64,000 nucleotides of DNA from Ustulina deusta (taxonomy: Eukaryota > Ascomycota > Sordariomycetes > Xylariales > Xylariaceae), in contig JAJNNX010000037.1 in assembly GCA_023159155.1 (NCBI GenBank), forward strand, positions 248,001 to 312,000, given 5' to 3'. A model generated the notes under the pieces. The model was not told where the DNA came from, did no database searches, and worked only from the letters and a program-made list of their open reading frames with translations. Every line of letters starts with the position of its first letter. The stretch's first letter is position 1. Shown in pieces: positions 24,933-36,300 of the stretch. Made by a program: the position numbers and the translations under genes.

Positions 24933-26056
24933 AGGTGACTTTCACTGCTAGTTTCCCTCTGGCCTGCTTGTTTAAGCTAATTGTCTGTTTGTTCACCCCC
25001 CTTCTCCTTTCGTACAAAGAAAGGGCTAACAGCTTTTAGGATGAGAACAATAGTAGAGGATAGATTATAGTAAAGACACGTCAACCGAACGACGGATAGC
25101 AAGTGTGGAAGCTAATAGGTGAATGTCAGGGACTGGGTCGTAGGAGGGTCAAACCCACCCTCTATCTCACGGTACTATATAGTGGATGCAAACGGTCAAA
25201 TTCCCGACCTGATCACATCATCTTTTGATAGTGTAGGGGCATGATGCTGCATTCTCGTTCCATCACGCCCTAGGTGGGTTAAGCTCCTAACCTTGTCCTA
25301 TATGAGGGACTGGGTCCCCTTTACCTAGTAGAAGAGACTCATGAAACAGTGATACTAAGCCCTGACCCCTATATTCTATCTAACTACCACCTACCAGTGG
25401 CCCACCTTCACTCTGGGGCATACCCCTCAGATAGAGAAACCATAAGTTCACTATTGACCATGAACAGAACAGTATTATTTTCCCCTATGGCTGTATTATT
25501 ACTAATTAACCGATTCTTACTTCACTGGGTATAGGCAGCCAGGGCTGCAATTAGAACGGACGCGATGAGGATGAGACGATGGTACATGACGACAGCAATT
25601 CCGATGACTTGTGTGATGGGCTTGGCTTCCCTCGCCGAACTTGAATAAGCTGTGTAGGTGCGGCGCACGATAAGGGGTGGCAACTGGTGGACTTGAGACT
25701 TGAGCGAAGAGTCTGAAGCATGGAGAGGAAATACAGCCGTCTCGAATTTGGCCGCCTATCTCACTCACCTACATCAAGAGACAAATATTGGGGGCAGTTT
25801 AACTGACCGTCTGGCCCTGAAGAGTAGAGTGGAAGGGTTAGGTAGATAGATCCCTACGGGTTAGCAAGGAGCCTCGGAGCAGGGGTTGCGGCAGGCTGAG
25901 GCCTAGCGGCTATAAAGAAAGGGCAGGACTGTTGATCTTGCAACAATGAGTTAGCAGACGCCTTTGTACCGACTGTTCAATATTGCGACAACCTTGTCGG
26001 CCTGTACTCTCTCCGCAACTATTGTTGCTGCCCGATCCAACTATAGTATTGTTGAT
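24933..26056. other. Degraded AT-rich spacer
   Basis: A minus-strand frame near 25530-25770 contains a single hydrophobic segment (MYHRLILIASVLIAALAAYT) that could be a signal peptide or lone membrane span, but I could not build a gene from it. The phrase GGGACTGGGTC occurs twice (near 25131 and 25307). No transposon boundary could be fixed. Confidence 0.3.
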
Positions 26057-26800
26057 GTGATAGATGTATCGGTCGGTGCCTAGATTTTATAATTCTTACC
26101 AAGTGACTCTTTCAGACCTTGAAGGAAAAGCAGAGTTACCGACTGAACCCCGAAGAATAAAGAGACTCGTGGCTTGGACATTCCCACTCTTCTCCTTCCT
26201 ATTATTTTTCCCATCAGGTGACTAACAGATTCGATAGGCACCTACGTTATTACATGATTTCAACCCCGGTTCATATCACATTGCATTGAACTGGTTGCTG
26301 AACTACTCAGCGGCTGCTATCCCGGCACCGTCATCGGTAGCTCAGAGCTTCTGGAGCTCGCCCGAACAGCTCACAGATCCCTCCACTTACAGCATCCTCC
26401 TGCAGAATTTTCAAAGCATTTTGGCTTTCCCTTTCTGGCTTTTTAATAACAACAATTGGGGGAATGTGGAGCTACTATCAAACTAGATCACGCCGTCTCT
26501 ACCACCGCAATTCTATACCAAGCATCCATCGTGGCTCCTTTCACCAAGATTCGATTCAACCCATCAATGTTTGCTCTGTTTTTAGCATTCCAGGGGTTGG
26601 CTACTATCTTTAGCTGGGGTACCCTATGCTGGCTCTGGTATCGGCCAAAAATTGCCACAAAGATGTCATTGTGGCCGTTATTCGATATCGCTTATCAAAC
26701 AAATGTGCAAAGGGGAGATAAAGCACCCTTCCAAAGCCTCACTACATCTGATGTCATTCTCGTTATGAAAACTGCTCAAGTTTATACGAGAACGGATTAG
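26057..26800 (+). pseudogene. 3' remnant of a fungal multi-pass membrane protein gene
   Basis: Three consecutive pieces of one protein can be followed. The first, about 26057-26226, has LEGKAELPTEPRRIKRLVAW and a hydrophobic FPLFSFLLFFP. The second, about 26240-26482, has DFNPGSYHIALNWLLNYSAA and LLQNFQSILAFPFWLFNNNN. The third, about 26478-26800, has APFTKIRFNPSMFALFLAFQ and FSWGTLCWLWYR, ending in a stop. A 20-nt gap with a stop separates the first two, and a one-base frame change (TAG at 26483-26485) separates the last two. The pieces keep family order but the N-terminal bulk is missing. Hypothetical membrane proteins of this type are common in filamentous fungi; the function is unknown. 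Confidence 0.5.
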
Positions 26801-28425
26801 GTTTTATCCGAACAGACTTAAGGAGCAATATATATTGATCGATCATTCAGACTGCAACCTCATGGCTAGTATGGCTAATGGTTTTCTTCGGTAGATATGC
26901 CACCATTTTTATTGTATTTATCTCTTGCACCCATGAGATTCAAAGGTAGGAATGCTGATGTGGCAAGAATGGTCCGGGCAGCCGGGCAGACGAGGCGCGA
27001 CTACAAGAACAGGCGTAGCCAGCATATGCTCTATTAAGGTGTGGGATGCCATTTTCCCATACGCACAGGCTAGGGATTAATCTTATAAGAGATGGGGATC
27101 GCAGTTGTTTCCAACATCGTAATGAGGATAAGCGACAAGGGAGTGCAGCAGAACTTGGCGTAGTATTTAAGCAAAGGAGTTGCGAATAAGTTACGACAGG
27201 AGATTTACTACACATGTATTGAAGTGGAGTGGATGGTGTATTATAGGTGGCTGAACAAGGGACAAGCCACATGTGACTTGGTGGCTTAAAACCACCTGCT
27301 AGGTGTGTTTCTTTGTATTAGATATCTTGCGATTAGCATCCTTTTCGGTAGTTACTGTGCTGAATTACCTTGTGTTTCACCTTGATTGTTTAGTTCCTTA
27401 AATAAAAAGTCACGTAATTATACTTGGAAGCGTAAGTTTAGCGCATCTCCTTGTATAAGAGCTAGGTGGGTACTCGATTACAATTAAGCCTGCTCACTAT
27501 GTTCACTTTAGTATTAAGGATTTACAATAATATGAGTTTACATAGAGTGCATATTATTGTTAAAAGTAGTGGAGACATATACAAGTGTAACAGATAATAA
27601 TTGTATTCAGGGTAATTACAAGGAATAAAAGTCAGCCCCAAGGCTGTGAGGGGTCTAGCAGTACATATAGGTAGGTATGGGAGTGGAGTGTATTACCAGC
27701 TCCCCTTATTTTAACAGATATATTTGGGAGCAGCCCAGCCACCAGCTTCTACCAGTCACCCTAATTCTAAAAAAACAGTAGTATGTCCGGAAATGCTTGA
27801 TGAGAAAGCCTTGTCACGTGCTAGCAACCTTTAGGATTGTCTACTGACCTGTCAGGAAATTCTGGGGTAACGGCGACAGGCTTGAACTATAGAACTAAAC
27901 CGTCATTATTTTTCGGTCCTGCTTCCCTGTTTAGGGAAGTCGGAATGAGTATGAGATGTCGCACATCGTCTTTAACCCCTTTGCGCTCTGTCCTATCTCT
28001 CCTAGTTTTAAAGCTAGTGAATTAAAAATTAAAATGATTGTGATATCTTTTAGTCGATAATAACTAATCTACAGCACACTTCAGGGCACTCGGTTGTGGT
28101 TGATGGTACGTATATTGAGGGAGCGTGAGCGTTGTTAGGCGCTTCTACGATGCGAAGGTGTAGCTTGGTACACTGTAGGCGCGCCTAAAACTGCCCAAAC
28201 TAAAAACAACAACTAAAAACAACTAAAACAAACAAACAAAACAACTATCTAATAGTGAAAAGGGATGGTGGGCGGTTCGAAGGCGTGATGAAGATGCATC
28301 GCGAGTGCACCGAAAAGTGTGATGTAGAAGGTGAGTTGTGCGGTGGGTCCACCTTCAGGTACAGAACTAGATCAAGATTAACAATACCAAAACAAACACT
28401 TTCTAAGATCATTTGCCCTCTAGGG
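26801..28425. other. AT-rich intergenic
   Basis: The frame at 26940-27272 (minus) and others lack recognisable content. The A-rich stretch at 28195-28255 is low complexity. No gene called. Confidence 0.4.
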
Positions 28426-29604
28426 TTAAGCGGTAGCGGTTGGGGCTGGGGGAATGGGATACGTGTTCGCATCAAGAGGGTACAGCCTGCCCTCTGTCGC
28501 ATGCCAAACTGCAGCCCGGATTATTTCCCTCATTACATCATACTCCGCCTGGTTGCGAGGGGCGTAAGTAATAATAAGATGCTCTGGGACTGGCAGGTTC
28601 ACCCTATGGAACCAATTATAGTAGGCTCTGAAGTACCATGAGCTGGTGCAGAAGGGATGCCGCTCCCCCCACCCAGCTTCAATGACACGGCGACAGTCAT
28701 CCGGGTGCAGTATTACGTGAGCAGTGCCCTCGCGATGTATGTGGATTATCTCTCCGCCATAGGCATCTCTCGAGTTGAGTTCCACCGTTTCAGGGTCCAG
28801 CGGCCCACCTCGCTCATTGGTGGGGATTGTCAATTCGCGACGGAGAGCTCTCAGTCCGGGCTCTAGATACGATCGTCTTACTGTGATATGATCCAACCCA
28901 GCTGTTTCTGGTGTATTAACAAACTCATTAAATAATTCCTCAAGCGCGAGTGTGGTGTTAGGCGGGGCGGGGAAATCAACTTGCCTCTGTGGCGTACATC
29001 CGAGGATTTTGGGTCGCGGGCCCTGGCGCTGAGGGAGGATATTAAGACGGCCTCTCCAAGGGTCCGCAGTCTGAGGAACCCTGGGCGGAATCAGGACATT
29101 AGCATTAGCAGCATAGGCCCGGAAACGACCAACAGCCCATCCATAGAAAGTGGTACCTGACCCACCGAGACCGAGGTCCTTGAATAGGATAAAAAAGTCG
29201 AGATAGATGTAAAGTACCCAGTCAAAGATAGTCTGAATAATGAACACCGGGATGAAGAATTTCCAGAACAACTGAGAGTCCATTGAAAGCTGGAACAAGT
29301 AGTGGTAGAAGGATGCAACAGTTCGCATATTAAAACCTTCATACCAAATCTGCTGCGTTTGCTTATACCCTGTCTGTTCAAGTTGAGGGTAAAGATATGA
29401 AGCAAGCAAATCATAGGCAATGCCAAAGCAGAGGATAAGAACCGAAAACACCGCTATTAATAGGTGTAGACGGCTCAGCCGTGAGCGACTGCGGGCATGG
29501 TAAATACCAAAGGGAATTTTGATAATGCGGAAAAAGATTGGAGCGAATGCCGCCAATAAGAAGATGTGAACAATGAAGTTAGGAATCATGTTTGGGGACC
29601 ACAT
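28426..29604 (-). CDS. Multi-pass membrane protein with a fungal-luciferase-type C-terminal domain
   Basis: A single exon of 392 residues. Three hydrophobic spans lie at about 7-26, 47-69 and 114-141. A soluble C-terminal domain follows with RPKILGCTPQRQ (about 198-209), HIHREGTAHVILHPDDC (about 288-304), GWGERHPF (311-318) and YAPRNQAEYDVMREIIRAA (about 347-365). This motif order (RPxI..QRQ, H.H, GWG.RHP, YAPRN.EE) is that of the luciferase domain family (formerly DUF5519) that includes the luciferase of bioluminescent mushrooms. Ascomycete relatives are common and not known to emit light. Met at 29604 is chosen over an in-frame Met at 29742 because a TATA box at 29716-29723 lies between them. 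The substrate is unknown, and no other luciferin-pathway gene is visible nearby. Confidence 0.8.
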   Translation of the reverse strand: MWSPNMIPNFIVHIFLLAAFAPIFFRIIKIPFGIYHARSRSRLSRLHLLIAVFSVLILCFGIAYDLLASYLYPQLEQTGYKQTQQIWYEGFNMRTVASFYHYLFQLSMDSQLFWKFFIPVFIIQTIFDWVLYIYLDFFILFKDLGLGGSGTTFYGWAVGRFRAYAANANVLIPPRVPQTADPWRGRLNILPQRQGPRPKILGCTPQRQVDFPAPPNTTLALEELFNEFVNTPETAGLDHITVRRSYLEPGLRALRRELTIPTNERGGPLDPETVELNSRDAYGGEIIHIHREGTAHVILHPDDCRRVIEAGWGERHPFCTSSWYFRAYYNWFHRVNLPVPEHLIITYAPRNQAEYDVMREIIRAAVWHATEGRLYPLDANTYPIPPAPTATA

Positions 29605-29715
29605 GGCTAGATAAATAGTGGTCGAGGCCGAGGTGATTATGATTGTGTTTATTGTGTCGGTGTTTTGCGGTTGAATGCGGGAAAATTTTACTAGCTTCCG
29701 AAGGTGAACGTGAGC

Positions 29716-29723
29716 TATATATA
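29716..29723 (-). promoter_or_regulatory. TATA box of the luciferase-domain gene
   Basis: TATATATA about 112 nt upstream of the ATG at 29604. It decides the start, since the in-frame Met at 29742 lies upstream of it. Confidence 0.5.
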
Positions 29724-29910
29724 CTCGGAAAAATATAATCAAAACAAGTTGAGTGTTTCTTAACTGTTATAATAAACTTAAATAACTACTTTATCGAATT
29801 GAACCAATTGTTGTGTTATAGAGCACATGCGCTGTATTTTGCCTAGGTGTAAGGTATATATGTCTTGCCTACCAGCGTATGACTTGACATAGATAGCCGT
29901 ACCAATTTGC

Positions 29911-29990
29911 GCCCGATACGATAGGAATCGAACCTACTCTATCCGCTAGTTACCCAGAATGGCATGCAGGTACCGTTTCTGCTCTACTAC
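29911..29990 (-). other. tRNA-like fragment with a B-box match (degenerate tRNA or SINE head)
   Basis: On the minus strand GGTTCGATTCC (29924-29934) is an exact RNA polymerase III B box, with a T-stem GTAGG/CCTAT around it. About 50 nt upstream lies an A-box-like TAGTAGAGCAGAAACGG. I cannot fold an acceptor stem or name an anticodon, so this is not called as a tRNA gene. Confidence 0.3.
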
Positions 29991-30131
29991 GAACCTGTAA
30001 GGTGTTTAAAGTAGTACCTTTGTCGCACGATGTTCTTTGTCCTAAGTTTTTTTTTTTGGAACGTTGCCGCACTTTGTTTTGGTTTATCTTTGGTCTGTAA
30101 TCTGTTGGTCTGTTTGGTCTGTGCACAGCTA

Positions 30132-30468
30132 TTGTTGTCAGATTTTACACTTAGCGATCTCGCTATGTATTGCCCAAAAGACCTGTTCCGTATATTGCCT
30201 TTGTTTTTAGCGAAGGAGTTGTCGGATTTAGTAGTGGTGGCTAGGTGGTGATGAGAACCTTTGAGTGGCTAGTGAGAAGTGCCCTATGGGGGTATGCCAG
30301 CCAATAGCACATTACATAGAAAAACCAGTGGATCCACACCTATTTTGTATAAGGCATATGTGTATAAGGGGTGCCAATAGACCATACGAACAGACTTACA
30401 ACAACAAAGATACACAATAGATCTTCCGGGCAATACGCAGCGAGATCGCTAAGTGTAAAATCCAACAC
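30132..30468. mobile_element. MITE with long inverted repeats and TA target duplication
   Basis: The left arm (about 30132-30194) and right arm (about 30409-30468) are reverse complements, with core GATTTTACACTTAGCGATCT continuing to CGCT..GTATTGCCC. Only two mismatches occur over 33 bases, and weaker similarity continues inward. TA flanks both sides (30130-30131 and 30469-30470), as in Tc1/mariner insertions. The 337-bp element has no coding capacity, so it is non-autonomous. Confidence 0.75.
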
Positions 30469-31209
30469 TAGACCCCTGGGCACCCTGACCGGTGGGGATC
30501 ATGTCAGCTAATCGAAGCGCCCTAGGGTCCAAGGACTGACATAATAATTCTGATGAAAACAAAATCTACAGCTCTAGCGCCTCTTGACACTAAAGCAGTA
30601 TTTCAGCAAATTCACCATGTCCGCCAAGGTCCGTGTACCTCCATTACGAGGCCCTGAGGTGGCATGGCTGGCCTAGCTCTATATAACTCTCAATCGACAT
30701 TCGTAACCTCCAAGGGCTGTCATTATGTCTAATATTAGCGAGGGGTGAATAGCCTCATATAAGGCAGTCGTAGATAACACCGAGACCTTTAGCCCGACCT
30801 TGCGAGGATTGTCCATACAAGTGATGATACAACAGACGTCAAGAGCCCCGCTTCTTTCAAACCCCCACATTGCATTGCTCTGCATGTGGTCGGTGTACGC
30901 GTGTCGTATGATTGGGCTAGGTACCTTAGGTCTGCTGGAGTGAATGGACGCATGGTCGCCAGCCATACAATTTGCCTACATAGATACATCGTAGTACCTA
31001 TCTAGTGTACGCAATGCTTTTTCTTTTCCTTCAAGGTTCTTCTTCGAAGAGGTTATTTTCTCAGGCTGTAGGATCCAGTTGCACCTTGAACCAGGTTTCC
31101 TGTACTACTGTCATCATCACTCCCAACGAGGAGCCTGCACTACAAGTAATTACTGAGTTTCCTTTGGTCTCGAGCATCTAGCTACGCTCGCATCACCTAG
31201 GTACGCGAA
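30469..31209. other. Intergenic upstream of the Rossmann-like gene
   Basis: Frames at 30679-30989 (minus) overlap one another and have no domain signature. The stretch nearest 31210 is presumably the promoter and leader of the downstream gene. Confidence 0.4.
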
Positions 31210-31988
31210 ATGGCCGACGCCACCAAACCGGATATCCTCATCTTCTGCAAGGGTGCTCTTGAGGGTGGACTTAAGAAGATGAAGCAGAGAGCCAATGTTC
31301 ACCAGGCCTCCTATGACGTGCCCGGGGCTCCCTTAAGTCTCCTCCAGTAAGTATGCGAAGCTCTGTTTCCGCCCGGAAGATCCTCTATTCTCCGTACAGG
31401 TTCCGCCGTATTGAGCTTCGCCGCGTCACAGCCAGATCTGTGGGCATCTCCTAATAATTGTTGATTGCGTACAGGCAATTCCCCTCAGCTCATGCCATAT
31501 GGATTGTCGACCCCGATATTACACGACGCCAGAATAACACACTCTCCCATGAAGTGGTGGAGTACGTGAAGAATCACGGAGGCATTGCCATCATGGGCGG
31601 CTTTTTTTCATCCATTCGACCAAACGATCTGGATCGTTGGATCGGTCAGTCCTGGGGTATGCCGTGGAGATCTGGACAGTACGAGAGAACGACTGTGCTT
31701 CTCCAGGACTCTCATGTGGGACTAGAAGCCACCACCCGAGCTCGCCTAGCGACTTCTTACAGCTGCAAGGCTTTGTTCCTCAAGAATGTCTCATCATCCG
31801 ACTCCCTATACGGCTCGCCAGAGGGCGCGAGAAGTGAGTCGATGGTCTTCGGCCCCGTTCCTGTTGAAGCGCAGACGGCAATTGCATTCGGAAGATGTGG
31901 CCAGGGCTGGTTAGGCTACACAGGCGATGTCAATAACGAGGAGGGAACGGCGGAAGCTTTGCTTGCGATGATAGGTCTACTAGCATAA
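31210..31988 (+). CDS. Conserved fungal protein, Rossmann/glutamine-amidotransferase-like fold (function unknown)
   Basis: Exons 31210-31346 and 31475-31988 join in phase 2 (LLQ|QFPSAHAIW) to give 216 residues. The N-terminus PDILIFCKGALEGGLKK starts a beta-alpha unit. AIWIVDPDITRR, GGIAIMGGFFSSIRPNDL and AIAFGRCGQGWLGYTGDVN read as later strands and turns of a class I amidotransferase-like or ThuA-like fold, ending EGTAEALLAMIGLL. I see no clear catalytic Cys-His-Glu triad, so enzymatic activity is doubtful. There is no signal peptide, suggesting a cytosolic location. The family is conserved and hypothetical in filamentous fungi as far as I recall; the fold assignment is inference. Confidence 0.75.
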
Positions 31989-33362
31989 CATTTTGTTCAT
32001 TAGATACACAAGGCAGGTGGGGTGTCGTACATGGCGGATCATCTAGCTACAGGTCTGATGACAACTCCCCTTTCCCCGCCGCTGCCGCTGTATCCTGCCA
32101 GTATTAGGAGAGAGGGCCTCGAAGTTGTTGGCCTGATAAGTTCGGAGAATTCTACGGCTTTAGCCCAGAGCTATTGGAGCTTTGTCCATGAGCGAGTGCA
32201 CTATGGAGCTACAACTCAGATCCATCGGTTTTTTCGATACAAACCGCGAGATAAAAGATCATCGACATCGTGACAACTATCGACCCCAAGGTCGTGCTAA
32301 TGATGTTGCAAATGACGATCGATATCAGGAGCACAAGTGCTATCCAGAATAACAAGAGTGTTCGAGCGGTTCAACGAATCTGTAGCATCGCCCTACAAAT
32401 TTGCAGTAAGCCGGATCCTCTTCAAGGGATGTTATAGGGTAGTTTCTCTACAATGTCGTCAATTACCAGGTCCTTTGGGCGCTCATAATAAGTGATCGTT
32501 ACACCTTTTAACCACCCGGATTGTACTTGCTAGCTAAACAATTTTAGAAACCAGCTCGGCAGGCAATTCGAGCGGACTGGCTCGATAGAAAACTTAAATC
32601 GTACCTTCGACGTTGCCGGCCAAGTAGTCGACGCCACACCTAATACCCCATGGGAGTGGACGTATTAGGATTCTATATATATATATATATGGGTGACGCC
32701 CCCCTAGATATTGGAGGGTTCAGGAATCAATTGACCACTCTATTGAGGCCTAACTACTACTACCCACCTACTTCTTGACTGCAGATAGGTCTCTCTATTC
32801 ACTCTGGAATACCCGCCTCTGACATCGGGTTTCAACGTGATGCTAGGAGGTTCTCCATTGGCTTGGTATAGCCGTTGAACTCTTCAGTATAAACAAACTA
32901 CCCAGACTCTCTGGGACCAGAGGAATACTGTATTGATAAGAGTATAGGCTTGAACATGGACGAGTATTATGGTGCTGATGTACTTGCTTTGGTGAGCAGA
33001 TGCAAAATCTGCGCTTACAGGGTAGGTTGAGCGGCAGCGCCATCAACGCCGCAGAAGTGTATAGTAACATATTACAAGTTGTCAAGTTTTTAGTGCGAGC
33101 AAGAGCATCTACACTATCTTCGTATTAACAGAAGAATATTAAATTACCTTTATTAGAGATAGAGGAGTTAACTTGGTCATACATGCTTAAATTGAAAGCG
33201 AGATGCTGCGATAATTATAGCAGAGCATGTTGTTGATGTGCAATTTGTTCACTGCGCCGCCGTTCCACATGGCGGTAACTCACCTTCATTTCTACGAAAG
33301 TAGTTTTCATGAAAGCACCCATGCTTTGGATTAAACCCCTGCCTCCGGAGTCTGCCCGCGTC
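31989..33362. other. Intergenic at the left edge of the accessory island
   Basis: Contains an (AT)n microsatellite at about 32676-32690 and no supportable gene. The frames at 32022-32273 and 32843-33085 lack domain content. Confidence 0.4.
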
Positions 33363-36300
33363 TCACTTTGTCAACAACGGCGCCGCTACATACAAATCCT
33401 TGAACCCATTCATCAGTCTGACCGGAAGGTCTGCGATGCTTTTCATCTCATCCGCAAGACCCCACTGAAAGGTCTTCGCTAGAACCCCCACGAACCCTCG
33501 GCGACCCTCGTCGCCCGTTCCAATGGTCGGGTTGCTCCAGTTATCAAGCACGGTGTCGTACTGGTCTTGAACATTCTTATCTGCATTCCGCTGATCAGGC
33601 GCCCAGGCGCCGTCGGCCTCAACGATATCGGGGAAGGACCGCTCGGATAGGAGGCGCTGCAGGTCCGCGTCCGCGACTTCGTACGCAGGGAAGGGGTCCG
33701 GGGCTATGGTTGGCTTCGGTGCCGTGATCTGGACCCCGGCCATGAGGGTCACGGCCATGGGGGTCACGGCCCCTGGTCCGGTGTTGAGGATGTCGCTGAT
33801 GTTGTTGCCCATTTTGCGGGGATCGGTTGAGCAGGTGTCTATTAATTACCATGTCAGTATCTATGGGGGCACGGTTAGGGATCGGGAAGTGCGTACACTG
33901 TCCCCAAAGGGCTTGAGGTAAGCTCTTGAGGTACCTGCTGTACTGCCACCCTTCGTCCGGCTCGCTTTCGCCTTCCTGCTGGACCACGACGGTGAGAGTC
34001 GAGCTCATGCTCATGCCGATTTTGAGCTTCATCGGCCTGCTGTAGACTCCGTCATACGTAAGGATTGGCTCTTCTGCTTCCGGGTCATTCTTGACGGCAT
34101 CGATCGCCATCTTGCACTCGACGACGAAGGAGAAGGAGCCGGCGCGGACGATCCACTCGTCGTTTTGATTGCGCTCGGGGTTGTCTGCCGGATTTAGGAG
34201 GCCTGACTGTGCAAGGAAGTTGTGCCCCTCGTTCATTGGTCGCGAGATCTCGTCCTGGGCCTCTACCACATCGCCATCATCATCCTGACTAGCGATGCCG
34301 AGTCTACTCTTCGCGGCGGCGGAGAGTTTCGAGGCGCTTGTCTGGCTCTGCAGCACCAGCAGGTAGAAGTCCAGCAGGCTGATTGCCTCATCGCGCGGCT
34401 CGTCTTTGCCAAAGTTGATGTCGAAGGCGACGATCCAGAAGTTGACGTGGACGCGGCCGGCGATCGGCGGACCCCAGAGGTACAGCTGGGCACCGATCTC
34501 GACCGAGATGCGAATGTGGATGAACCAGATATCGAGGCTGAACTTGACACCGACGGAGAGGCCCGCGTCCATGTTGAAATAGAAGGGCTTGTAGTTGATG
34601 AGGAAGTCGGCAAACGCGTCGAACCAGGCGGACAGAGGCCCCGCAGATAGGGCGGCGTGGAGGCGGCCCCCGGCCATGCAGCACTTTGGCGTGATGGCGA
34701 AGTAAGCCTCCCCGGATACTGTGAGCCCACCGCCGAGGTCCCAGCTGATGCCTAAGCGGGGAGGGTTAGGGAAGCCGATGGGCTTCTTGAAGGCTTGGTG
34801 GTAGCCGCCGAGGGTGAAGACGTACTGGCCGACGATCGAGCTGTCAGCGTGAGGCGCGTCAAACCAGTAGTAGAGACTGAAGCCGCCGGTCAGGTGGCAA
34901 TTGGGATCTAGGATGTAAGAGCGTGGTGACAGCTGGGCGTCGATCTTGAGGGTGCCGTAGTCGAAGTCGGCTATGGCGGAGATACCCAGCTCGACATGAG
35001 CTAGCTTGAACGACGAAGCGGCCGTCGGGATGTCGGCCGTAGCCACGGCGAAGATGCCGAGCTTTATGGCGCTTCCAAACTGCACGGCGACCACGGCGTC
35101 GATGTTTAGCATCTGGAAAGCGCCGACGCCCATGCCCACGGCTAGCCAGTACATCTTGTCCAGTGGTTTGAACCAACCACCGCCGCTTGGGTCGACAAGG
35201 CTCGTCAGCGCCTCCATGGCATTGTCTTTGCCGCTGAGATCCGTGTTCGCGATGAACGGGAACTCGTAGACCTCATCAACTGTCGGCAAGCGGATGGTGC
35301 TGTTGTAGCCGAAGCCGCCGCAGAGCGAGTCGATCTCGGCGAACTCGAGCGTCACGAGCGGCCCATTGAGCTTCGCGAAGATGAAGACGGATCTAAACGG
35401 GGTGGAACTGCCCGACGGCGTCACATCGCCGTAGAAGCCCGCCGCCTCGAACTGGTAGGGCTGCCAGCCCACGACGAGACCACCAGCGTAGTAGTCGGTG
35501 CCTCCGTCGTTCCCGTGTCGGATGACACCCGCAATCGATAGCGGCAGCTGCTCGAACGATGCTGCTAGGCCTAGGATGGCTGGTGTGATTTTGGGAGCGT
35601 CACCGAGAGCCGTGAAGCTGAAGCCGAGACTGAAGCCGACTAAAGAGAAACCTAGCGGACCGAGCTGGAAAGTCGCATCGAACATGATAGCCAGCTGCTT
35701 GTCTTTGTATTTGAGACTGACGTTGCTGATAGATAGCGGACCGGCGGCCTTTTTGAATGGCGCTTGGGCACTTGGTGAGCCGTCGTCGCCCGGTTCCTCC
35801 CTAGCTGCTCCCTGCTTCGACTTGAGCTCTTTGCTGCTGTTTGAAGTTGGCGATGGCGACGGTTTCATGAACTCGTAGTCGAGCAGGCACGAACGCACGC
35901 CAGTGCCGCTGTGCACGATGACTGCGAAGTGGCATCCTGCCGCCATCAATAGATCCCCTGGAGTCTGGCTCTCTGGCTTGATCTTGTCCTTGAGGAGTAG
36001 CGGATCGTGTAGACCGCTGTCAAGTGCGTTAGTGTCTGAGCGGGTGAGGCCAGTGATCTTGCCTGGCGCCACGGGCGCCGGATCCTGTACCCATAGGAAA
36101 CACAGCTCGTCGAGAGGCTGTGTTATAGTGCCGATGAGCGGTAGGTCAATCTGTTCAGGCTCAGTGGGAAGGGCAATGCCGACTCTGACGAGTCGCTTGG
36201 AGGGCGTCTTGGCATCCCAATCTATGCCGTGCATCTGAGCAAAGTCGATGCGCACGTTGGCGAACCCGAACTGCGAGATGAAGAGGAACGAGCTTTCTTT

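Noticed and set aside
29605..29742. N-terminal extension of the luciferase-domain protein to Met at 29742
   Set aside because: A TATA box lies within it and the extra 46 residues are not protein-like, while Met at 29604 is followed directly by a membrane span.
30679..30989. Two overlapping minus-strand frames of 95 and 66 codons
   Set aside because: No signature, both directly upstream of a real gene, and no splice partners.
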